A stretch of 64,000 nt of DNA, from assembly GCF_000710035.2 (NCBI RefSeq), contig NZ_JMJJ01000005.1:310001-374000 (forward strand). The letters run 5' to 3'. Numbering within the stretch: position 1 is the first letter of the stretch; every line of letters starts with the position of its first letter. This document shows positions 41,253 through 48,441 of the stretch, one piece after another. Position numbers and translations under genes: made by a program. The notes beneath the pieces are model-generated. The model worked only from the letters and a program-made list of their open reading frames with translations, was not told where the DNA came from and searched no databases. This DNA comes from Pantoea ananatis LMG 2665. Its GTDB lineage: Bacteria; Pseudomonadota; Gammaproteobacteria; Enterobacterales; Enterobacteriaceae.

Positions 41253-41633
41253 CTAATTACTCTTTTTTTTCTGAGCATCCTGATTGTAGTCTGGAGCAAT
41301 GCCTTTATGCATATCAATTAATCTTTCTTTTTCAACCCAACCAGTAATTTGGTCACCGTCATCAGAAAGATACATGACACTGTAATAACCATGGTATTCA
41401 ACGTAGGCATAAAGGCTATTACCCGGAATGACGAAAACCCCTTTTTCCAAACATTTCTTATCTGGAGCAGAGTAAAACTGTAACCGGCCTTGCCCACCTA
41501 CTTTGAAAACATTATCAGTATTATCAAAACTTATGCCTTTAGCATTTGCAAGTTTATCAAGGTCCGCACAAAAATCATTTGCCAAAACCTTACACGGCAG
41601 CACCAAAAAAACCATTATTAATATCTTAATCAT
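41253..41633 (-). CDS. Secreted SH3-like small protein
   Basis: A 126 aa product with a signal peptide (ILIMVFLVLPCKVLA) and a compact beta-rich domain (FYSAPDKKCLEKGVFVIPG, YAYVEYHGYYSVMYL, GWVEKERL) that looks like a bacterial SH3 fold, with two Cys that could bridge. The ATG at 41633 has AGGGTAGGT upstream and starts the signal peptide directly. It lies among other secreted proteins in the T6SS island, so a periplasmic immunity role is plausible. Confidence 0.65.
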   Translation of the reverse strand: MIKILIMVFLVLPCKVLANDFCADLDKLANAKGISFDNTDNVFKVGGQGRLQFYSAPDKKCLEKGVFVIPGNSLYAYVEYHGYYSVMYLSDDGDQITGWVEKERLIDMHKGIAPDYNQDAQKKKSN

Positions 41634-41921
41634 ACCTACCCTAAGCTTTAACAACACGCACTAAACAATAGAATTAATTTACACTAATGAACTGTTCGGC
41701 CAGGCTCAACCAAAGCTGAAATGAAGAAAGATGTATATAATGGACAAGAAATTGATTAAAGCATATTAAAAAAGTAAATTGATTATTAAATTACTTTAAG
41801 ACAAAAAATAATTGCCATTTGGTTAATTATTTAATCACTCCACAAGAACCCTTCAATGGAGGTTTTAGTTGTCAATACGGCTTATCTTTGACAATTACCT
41901 TCTCTCTTATAATTATGTTAA

Positions 41922-42503
41922 TTATTGAATGGTAGTAATAGTAACGTTAGTCAGGCAAATAGGTTTTTTCTGATTAAATGAAAATGTGATCTCATTTTTA
42001 TCCATATCAGAAAAACTCGTATAGCTGGTTGTCTCATTTTCAGAATCCCCACGCGGGTAATTTGATAACTTAGCATCATGGTAATGCTTCTTGACATCAC
42101 TGAGCGTGAAGCACCTTCCATTAAGTGAGAAGCGCAGAAAAGGTGCCATACCTCCCGACGATTTACTGAGACGCAATTCAATATCGGTTATGGTCGATGC
42201 ATCTTCAAGCTTTACTTTTTCGCGAACCTGATAAAAATTGATGTATTCGTTCTGATTTATTAATTTGAACGCTAGCGGCGCACGATTAACATCATCTACA
42301 GTGAGTTTTTTTACTACAGGATTCATCTGCGGGATAAAATGCCATACATCTCTTGCTTGTATTCTGGCATCAGCCACTCCACTTACCAAAACACTTAACA
42401 GCAACACTATTGCTCTAATGTTGTACTGACCAATTATTTTGGTGCAGTCTATATAAAGCCATTGCGCACTGTTTTTTTGTGGTGACACTTTCACTATTAC
42501 CAC
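41922..42503 (-). CDS. Hypothetical exported or membrane-anchored protein
   Basis: A 193 aa protein with a hydrophobic segment at residues 29-45 (IRAIVLLLSVLVSGVADA) preceded by about 28 polar residues; the true start may be later, nearer the signal segment. The mature part is beta-rich with Cys in RCFTLSD and PICLTNV. No family is recognised. It lies in AT-rich sequence between other secreted proteins, so it may be periplasmic and effector-related. Start codon is GTG as listed and uncertain. Confidence 0.55.
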   Translation of the reverse strand: MVIVKVSPQKNSAQWLYIDCTKIIGQYNIRAIVLLLSVLVSGVADARIQARDVWHFIPQMNPVVKKLTVDDVNRAPLAFKLINQNEYINFYQVREKVKLEDASTITDIELRLSKSSGGMAPFLRFSLNGRCFTLSDVKKHYHDAKLSNYPRGDSENETTSYTSFSDMDKNEITFSFNQKKPICLTNVTITTIQ

Positions 42504-43017
42504 AACATCTCCAGGCTTTTAATCAAGAAACGAACAAGTAAGAGATAATATATAAATGTCGCTAAAGATAATATAACCATTACCTAAAAAATCTTAAGCT
42601 TGAGAAAATCATCTGGTGGTTAAAGAATGTTGAAACGCTATCTAATTTATTCTTATGAGACGAATGTATTTGTACAACTGAACCTATTACAATGCATACT
42701 GCATCACATGTAAACATCATCAAGATTATCAAATTAATAAATAACTTCATCTCTATTTACTTTACGGTTAAATATTCATCGACACTTTCCTTTAAGGCTG
42801 AAAAATTCTTTTGAATAGTAACTTACCAGACTACGCAGCATGTTGTTCTCCAAGGGCGCTTTGATAGCAATTGAAAGCAACTCTTTTTTTGGTGACATGC
42901 CTTATACTAAGAAATTTATAAAGAATAGAAACTTGGTAGCGGGCTTAACAGCCCGCTACCAATAATCATCTTAGCTGCCTGATTTAATTCTGCGTAAAGA
43001 ATTATAAAGGCTTTTAT
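42504..43017. other. Gap with a strong hairpin
   Basis: No gene recognised in this 514-bp AT-rich gap, apart from the hairpin at 42933-42962 just downstream of the 43018 gene. Confidence 0.45.
42933..42962 (-). terminator. Hairpin after the VgrG effector operon
   Basis: A perfect 13-bp stem (42933-42945 / 42950-42962) with a 4-nt loop stands 56 bases beyond the stop of the 43018 gene. On the minus strand it is followed by a T-rich but interrupted tail. It probably ends the vgrG operon. Confidence 0.7.
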
Positions 43018-43578
43018 TTAGTTATCAGTGTTAAGTGTCATCATAACATGACTGATTTTTTCATGTTCAAGCTGAAAAGAGATGCGCTTATTATCAGCAT
43101 CATAATATAACCAATGCTGATTATCACTGTCAGCCGTTGTACCTTGGCCATACTTGCTGATCAGCGTAGCCTGGGTGTCGCCAATCTTGATGCCCCTGGC
43201 TGTTTCAATTGCGGGAGTGTTAATGCTTATCTGCGCAATAAGGTAGCTGTCAATGTCGCGCTTTTCCTGTTGCCAGAACAGATTCGCAGTGTAGATTTCA
43301 AAACCGTCAAATTGATGCTGATAGTACTTATAGCTCATGTCTCCAGCTGGCACATCGCCTACAAAATTTTCGCTAAGCTGCTCGCCTGCCTGCTTCTTGA
43401 CCTGATCGCTCCATTTTTCACCTAATGAAAAAAGGTGATTGTTAATTTTGACACTAAAATCACTTGCACTGATTTTAGCAGGAGCTGCGAGGGTCGCTGC
43501 CGCAACAGCCATATTAACCTGAGTGGCAGGGAATAGCAGAACAAATAAAAACGCTGCTTTCTTGAGAGAAAAAATCAT
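43018..43578 (-). CDS. Secreted putative immunity protein to the glucosaminidase VgrG
   Basis: A 186 aa product with a signal peptide (AAFLFVLLFPATQVNMAVAA). Mature motifs are FSVKINNHLFSLGEKW, YKYYQHQFDGFEIYT, GDTQATLISKYG and DNQHWLYY, shared with the longer gene at 39399. The ATG at 43578 has AAAGGA at about 8 nt and starts the signal peptide; an upstream frame to 43629 would overlap vgrG. It follows the VgrG stop by 13 bases, so it is the natural candidate for periplasmic immunity to that cell-wall-cleaving effector. The role is inferred from position. Confidence 0.7.
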   Translation of the reverse strand: MIFSLKKAAFLFVLLFPATQVNMAVAAATLAAPAKISASDFSVKINNHLFSLGEKWSDQVKKQAGEQLSENFVGDVPAGDMSYKYYQHQFDGFEIYTANLFWQQEKRDIDSYLIAQISINTPAIETARGIKIGDTQATLISKYGQGTTADSDNQHWLYYDADNKRISFQLEHEKISHVMMTLNTDN

Positions 43579-43591
43579 ATTTATCAATCCT

Positions 43592-46312
43592 TTAATTATA
43601 CTCAGGCACGTCATAAGAAAGATTCGCATTTGGAAAGCTGTCGAACATTTTTTTCATGCTGGTTGTCTGAGCCGTTGCCCAGTTGACATCTGTGGCATAC
43701 TGGTGCGTTCCCGGTGAGGCCGGATTCCAGCGCATTTTATACAAAGTATTCTGGCCAGAGCCAACAAACTTATCAGATATCCATTTTGCGCCGCCATCAA
43801 TGGCCTTCGCCGGAGTTGTCCACCCTTGTTTGTAGGCATAGTTAGCACCGGTTTGTACAGCATTTCCATCCAGCGCTCCAATGCCATACATATTATAAAC
43901 TTTAGTTCCATTGACCATCACGCCTTTGGCCAACTCACTGGTGCCATTTCCCGTCTCCAGCGCGGAATGCGCTGCGAGGTAAGCCTCATTGACATTGTAT
44001 TTTTTTGCCGCATCCAGGTAAGTCTGTTCCTGACCAGCAAGCGTGCCCTTATCTTTAAGAAAGTTGCTCATCTCATCTTTACTAATCCCAGATGAGGAAG
44101 AAAGATCAACAAATTGATATTTGTCTTTACCTTCCATATGGTTAGCAGGATCGACATATTTCTTAATATCTTCCTCTGTTGCGGGTACAAAACCTTTCGT
44201 CGCGTTATCCCATTTAACTGGCTTTGCTTTCAGCCCCTTTTGTTTTTTAACCATCTCATCAACCGTGTAGTTATATTTACTCTTCTTGTCCCCAGAATTT
44301 GCTAACGGTGCAGCGGTTGCTTTTGCAGGTGCTGCCGCAGCTTTAGGTGCTGCCGGGGCCGCCTGCCCCTTTTGCTTTGGGGGGAAAAGATTCACAACGG
44401 CCTGATTGATGTTGCCTTTGTGGCCAGCACCAGGTGCCCCCGTACCCGGCTGCGCACCGGATGTATTTAAATTGAGTTTTCCGCCTGATGTAGTGATGTG
44501 TCCATCACCGTTAACAAAAAGATTGAAGCCCTTACCGACAATATTGATATGACCATTAGCATTGAGTTCGATAGCACTTTCGCCGCATTCAAGGCGTAAC
44601 TTAGTTCCTGACCCAAGAACGTAGGTTTCGACAACGTTGTCGATTTTTCCTTGTCCCGTTAAACGCTCTTCGCCACCTTTAACACCATGCACGCGGTTGG
44701 TTTCAACCCGATAGAGTTCGTTACCGCCTGCATAGTGGCTGTGGTTGTTGGCAACGGAATGGCTGGAATCATTTTTAACATGCGTATCCATGTTCTTCTG
44801 CGCCTGGATCCACAAATGCTCCTCGCCCGCCTTATCCTCAAAGCGTAATGCGTTCGCGGTATCCGCAGTGCCGTCTTTCGAGCGACTCAGAAAGCCCATT
44901 TGTGTGGCGGCAGCCGGTAGTGCCCATGGCGGCATACTGGCTTCGTTATAAACGCGGCCAATGATCAACGGACGGTCTGGATCGCCGTTGATGAAGTCCA
45001 CGACGACCTCATCGTTGACGCGCGGGATCTGCACCCCGCCGAAGCCCTGACCCGCCCAGGCACTCGATACGCGCACCCAGCACGAACTGGTGTCGTCACC
45101 CTTCGCCAGACGGTCCCAGTGGAACTTCACCTTCACCCGGCCGTATTTGTCCGTCCAGATGCTCTCGCCTTTCGGCCCCACCACCTTCGCCGTCTGCGGG
45201 CCGTGTGTCTTCGGCCATGGCGTCTCCGGCTTCGCACGGTACGTCACCGCCGCCGGCAGCACCGTGAAGTCGATGTTGTGCCGCGTGGCGCCCACGTCGC
45301 CGCTCGCGTAGCTGTTCTCTTCAAAGTCGTAGTGCGCCGACGTCACCAGGTATTTGCCGTTGTCGCTGAAGTGCGGCGCGTTCAGCAGCGAAAAAGTGTA
45401 GCCCGGCGCGATGCCCGTCGCCGTGCCGCTGCCGCTCACCATGTGGTGCTCGACCTGCCACACCTCCTGGCGGATACGCGCGTAGTACTCGCCGTGACCG
45501 TGCTCCACGAAGCGACCCGGCCAGTCGTACACGTCCACCGAGCCCGGGGTCGGCGACACCGGGTTCTGCCGCGCCTGCAGCATCCACGCGTTCGGCTTGC
45601 GGAAGTCGTAGTCGTCCGTGCTGTACATCCCCGGCGTCACGCTTTCCGACAGCGCCCACTGGCTCACGCCCTCTTCCGTCACGCTGCCGCCCGACGGCGT
45701 CACGTGGTAGGCTATCGTTTCGTAGCCCGGGAACGCCTGGTGCTGGTCCGGCGCGTCGCACAGCACCAGCGTGTGCTTGTCCGCCTCGTGACGGAAGAAG
45801 TAGTACATCCCCTCCAGCTCCATCAGCCGGCTGATAAAGTCGAAGCTGCTCTCCTGATACTGCACGCAGTATTCCCACACCCGGTAGCTTCCCGCCAGGC
45901 GCGTTTCCACGTTCACTCCGTACTCTTTCAGCAGCGTCTGCACAATCTGCGGCACCGTCTGGCTCTGGAAGATGCGCAGGTTGCGGTCGCGCTTCATCGG
46001 CCACAGATCCGACTCCACCGTCAGCCCGTAAACGGCGTAGCGCACGCCGCCCAGCTCCTCGCTGCGCACGCCTATCTGCGTAATTTTGCCGTTGATGTAG
46101 CGCGGATTCACCGCGCTCAGCAGACCGTCCGTCGGCAGCGTGAACGTGACCGGCTTGCCCAGCAACGACTTACGATCAATGCGCGCGTCGGTGGAGAGCA
46201 GCTCCGCTTGCAGCACGAACGACTGGGACAGCGCTTCGCTGCCGCTCAGACGTCGGAACAGCAGTCCTTGTGCGGGTAACTGGACTGTAATACGTGAAAA
46301 CATAAAATTCAT
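43592..46312 (-). CDS. vgrG: VgrG spike protein with C-terminal GH73-like glucosaminidase domain
   Basis: A 906 aa evolved VgrG. Residues 1-440 are the gp27-like hub and OB fold, nearly identical to the other VgrG in the window, followed by the gp5-like needle to about 640. An Ala/Pro-rich linker (QAAPAAPKAAAAPAKATAAP) leads to a C-terminal domain with KYNVNEAYLAAHSALETGNG. The Glu at about 786 is the probable catalytic acid of a GH73-type N-acetylglucosaminidase. It would cut peptidoglycan glycan strands in the target periplasm. It is the fifth gene of the DUF2169-pentapeptide-DUF3540-DUF4150 operon. A second ATG at 46303 may be the true start. Confidence 0.93.
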   Translation of the reverse strand: MNFMFSRITVQLPAQGLLFRRLSGSEALSQSFVLQAELLSTDARIDRKSLLGKPVTFTLPTDGLLSAVNPRYINGKITQIGVRSEELGGVRYAVYGLTVESDLWPMKRDRNLRIFQSQTVPQIVQTLLKEYGVNVETRLAGSYRVWEYCVQYQESSFDFISRLMELEGMYYFFRHEADKHTLVLCDAPDQHQAFPGYETIAYHVTPSGGSVTEEGVSQWALSESVTPGMYSTDDYDFRKPNAWMLQARQNPVSPTPGSVDVYDWPGRFVEHGHGEYYARIRQEVWQVEHHMVSGSGTATGIAPGYTFSLLNAPHFSDNGKYLVTSAHYDFEENSYASGDVGATRHNIDFTVLPAAVTYRAKPETPWPKTHGPQTAKVVGPKGESIWTDKYGRVKVKFHWDRLAKGDDTSSCWVRVSSAWAGQGFGGVQIPRVNDEVVVDFINGDPDRPLIIGRVYNEASMPPWALPAAATQMGFLSRSKDGTADTANALRFEDKAGEEHLWIQAQKNMDTHVKNDSSHSVANNHSHYAGGNELYRVETNRVHGVKGGEERLTGQGKIDNVVETYVLGSGTKLRLECGESAIELNANGHINIVGKGFNLFVNGDGHITTSGGKLNLNTSGAQPGTGAPGAGHKGNINQAVVNLFPPKQKGQAAPAAPKAAAAPAKATAAPLANSGDKKSKYNYTVDEMVKKQKGLKAKPVKWDNATKGFVPATEEDIKKYVDPANHMEGKDKYQFVDLSSSSGISKDEMSNFLKDKGTLAGQEQTYLDAAKKYNVNEAYLAAHSALETGNGTSELAKGVMVNGTKVYNMYGIGALDGNAVQTGANYAYKQGWTTPAKAIDGGAKWISDKFVGSGQNTLYKMRWNPASPGTHQYATDVNWATAQTTSMKKMFDSFPNANLSYDVPEYN
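45005..46299. repeat. 1.3-kb direct repeat, VgrG copy 1
   Basis: This GC-rich block is nearly identical, base by base, to 55235-56528 in the same orientation. It covers the gp27 hub and OB fold of the two vgrG genes. Outside it the two genes diverge quickly, which points to gene conversion or recent duplication. Confidence 0.9.
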
Positions 46313-46350
46313 CCCTGTCAGAAAAGGGGTTGGTAAAAAGGGTTAACGCG

Positions 46351-46743
46351 TTAAGGCGCAAGCATCAATACTTTGAACTGGCTGGGAACAATACGCATGC
46401 CGATCGCATTCGTTGAATTTTGCAGACTCATGCTCGTAAGCCGCGTTGCCGGCGTGCCTTTCAATAACACCGTGAATGAACCGGTAAGGTGACGCGAAGG
46501 TCCCATGACCGTTCCCGATGCCACACCGGTTGCGACGCCAGGGTTATCGCCGTTGGTGAGTGGCGTTACGGTTGCCATATTATGCGCAGGCATTCCCATG
46601 AAAAGGATATTTAGCGCATTTGGGATTGCCGTCGGCCCCAGCGCAATATCGGGATAAGGAATCGGCACCGGTGCGGGCGTCGGCGTCAGGCACACATCCG
46701 GGAAAGCCAGATCCACACCAAAAAGCTGACAGTTTGCAAACAT
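46351..46743 (-). CDS. PAAR-like protein DUF4150
   Basis: A 130 aa protein of the DUF4150 type: FPDVCLTPTPAPVPIPYPD near the start, then repeated beta-hairpins (VTPLTNGDNPGVATGVASG) and KGTPATRLT. DUF4150 proteins act like PAAR tips on VgrG spikes. It lies 38 bases before vgrG and 9 after the DUF3540 gene, in one operon with them. Confidence 0.88.
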   Translation of the reverse strand: MFANCQLFGVDLAFPDVCLTPTPAPVPIPYPDIALGPTAIPNALNILFMGMPAHNMATVTPLTNGDNPGVATGVASGTVMGPSRHLTGSFTVLLKGTPATRLTSMSLQNSTNAIGMRIVPSQFKVLMLAP

Positions 46744-46752
46744 CGTTTCTCC

Positions 46753-47358
46753 TTAACCCATATGAATCTGTTCAGAATCCACTTTGGTTATCGCTTTCGA
46801 GGTGATTACCGTATTGTGAGCGTGCAAACGCGCGTAATCCTCGGCTTTCATATCCAGTTGCCCGGCACGGACCTGCTCTGTGTTATGCGTGGTACGCAGC
46901 AGGTTATGGCTAATCTGCGTGATGGTTTGCCATACGGATTCTGCACGTTTGCCCACGATACGTGAAAGACTGACCCAGGCAGACAGTTTGTCACCACTGT
47001 AATTCATCTCGTTGATATGGCAATCCCCTTGCTCAGCGCTGACGCGCAGCGCGGCACTGCTTAAGCTCAGCTCACCGGCGCTATTGATATGTAAATCGCC
47101 CGGTACGCTGAGTTCGGCCTTTTGCGGATCGCTACGCTCCAGCACGGCCAGTAGCCAAATCTGGTTTTCGACGCTGGTGACTAATACTGTGTCACCCATT
47201 TGTGGCACAATGACGCAACTTGCTGCCCGGCGACAATGCCAGCCTCGCCCTTCACATTCAACTGTCAGGCTACCATCGACGAAGCAGTGCGTGACAACAC
47301 CCGCGGCCTGCACTGGCGGTAAAATGGCTTTTGCCAGCGTATGATTGACATTATTCAT
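46753..47358 (-). CDS. DUF3540 protein (T6SS spike accessory)
   Basis: A 201 aa protein with the DUF3540 layout: an OB-like N-terminal half (DGSLTVECEGRGWHCRRAAS, PQMGDTVLVTSVENQIWLLAVLE) and a helical C-terminus ending KVDSEQIHMG. These proteins occur in gene sets linking DUF2169 adaptors to VgrG and DUF4150. It is located between the pentapeptide gene and DUF4150 with spacings of 12 and 9 bases. Confidence 0.85.
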   Translation of the reverse strand: MNNVNHTLAKAILPPVQAAGVVTHCFVDGSLTVECEGRGWHCRRAASCVIVPQMGDTVLVTSVENQIWLLAVLERSDPQKAELSVPGDLHINSAGELSLSSAALRVSAEQGDCHINEMNYSGDKLSAWVSLSRIVGKRAESVWQTITQISHNLLRTTHNTEQVRAGQLDMKAEDYARLHAHNTVITSKAITKVDSEQIHMG

Positions 47359-47370
47359 TGCTTGATCTCC

Positions 47371-48441
47371 TCAACTGCGGCTCTGGCGCTGCGCGCTCCA
47401 GGCTTCAGCTGCCAGTAATTCTTCATCAAATTCAAGAATGCCCTGACGACCAGAGAACTGCGCGTTCTCCTGGCGCGCCCGGTGCATGCGCGTTCGGGAA
47501 AAGGTTGCACCGCGTAGGTCTGCCATGCTGATATCGGCTGCGGTAAAGTCGCTGTATGTCAGGTCGCAGCGAATGAAGAGCGCCTGAGAGGCCTTTACCT
47601 GGTGCAGGATGCTCTGGAAAAAACGGCTGCCTGTAAAATCAGTGCGCTCAAGCATGGCATCAACGAAAATGGCCTGATCAAACAGGCTTCCTTTGCATTG
47701 TGCTCCAGTGAGATCGGCTTCCATGAACAGCGCCTGGCTGGCGTTTACCTGATTAAGCTGAGCGGCTTTAAGCGAAGCGCCTTTAAAATTGCATTGCGAA
47801 AGTTGAGCACCATTAAACAGCACTTTATCCAGCGCGCAGTCCATGAACTGGCAACCAATAAACCGTTGCTGTGCATAATTCTTTTCGCGTTGGTCGCATT
47901 TAAAAAACACCGTGCGTTCAAACTCACCCGCACTCAGGACTGTCTGGCGTAGGTCAATGCTGTAAAAGGTCGTCAGCAGACTTTTGCAGCCCTCAAAGTC
48001 TGTTCCATCCAGCACTGATTCAAAAAAGACGCAGCGATCAAACTGAGCCTGTTTAAACTGAGCTTGCGCGAGCGGGCATTGCATAAACTGCGTGCTCATC
48101 AAGTTGCTACGCGCAAAACTGCTATTGGTAAGCGTACACTGGTTAAATACGGTTTCGCTCAGGCTTGTCTCATCTGCCATTAACCCCGACATTTCACTCT
48201 GGTTAAAGACACTCTGCTCAATTATTGCCTTGCGCAAATCAGCCTGGTCAAGCTGACATTCAGTAAAAATCGTTTCTTTTAAATTGGCACCCTGCAGATT
48301 CGCCCCTGTTAAGGACACGTCCTGAAAAATTCCACCAGAAAGATCATATCCCTGCAGATTGAGGCCATTCAGGTTTAACTCGCTGACGACCTCACCTTGT
48401 TTGATTCGCCGATGCAGCTCCGCTGGAGTGAGCGCTGTCAT
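47371..48441 (-). CDS. Pentapeptide-repeat protein (T6SS accessory)
   Basis: A 356 aa protein made almost entirely of A(D/N)LXX-type repeats (for example TGANLQGANLKETIF), which should form a long right-handed beta-helix. Its start overlaps the DUF2169 gene stop by 4 bases. In comparable T6SS cargo operons it accompanies DUF2169 proteins in loading an effector onto VgrG. It has no catalytic motif. Confidence 0.88.
   Translation of the reverse strand: MTALTPAELHRRIKQGEVVSELNLNGLNLQGYDLSGGIFQDVSLTGANLQGANLKETIFTECQLDQADLRKAIIEQSVFNQSEMSGLMADETSLSETVFNQCTLTNSSFARSNLMSTQFMQCPLAQAQFKQAQFDRCVFFESVLDGTDFEGCKSLLTTFYSIDLRQTVLSAGEFERTVFFKCDQREKNYAQQRFIGCQFMDCALDKVLFNGAQLSQCNFKGASLKAAQLNQVNASQALFMEADLTGAQCKGSLFDQAIFVDAMLERTDFTGSRFFQSILHQVKASQALFIRCDLTYSDFTAADISMADLRGATFSRTRMHRARQENAQFSGRQGILEFDEELLAAEAWSAQRQSRS

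Noticed and set aside
45119..46279. 386-codon plus-strand open frame antisense to the glucosaminidase VgrG
   Set aside because: Arg/His/Val-rich composition, no ribosome-binding site or domain, and a matching antisense frame exists over the other vgrG. It is a by-product of GC-rich third positions.
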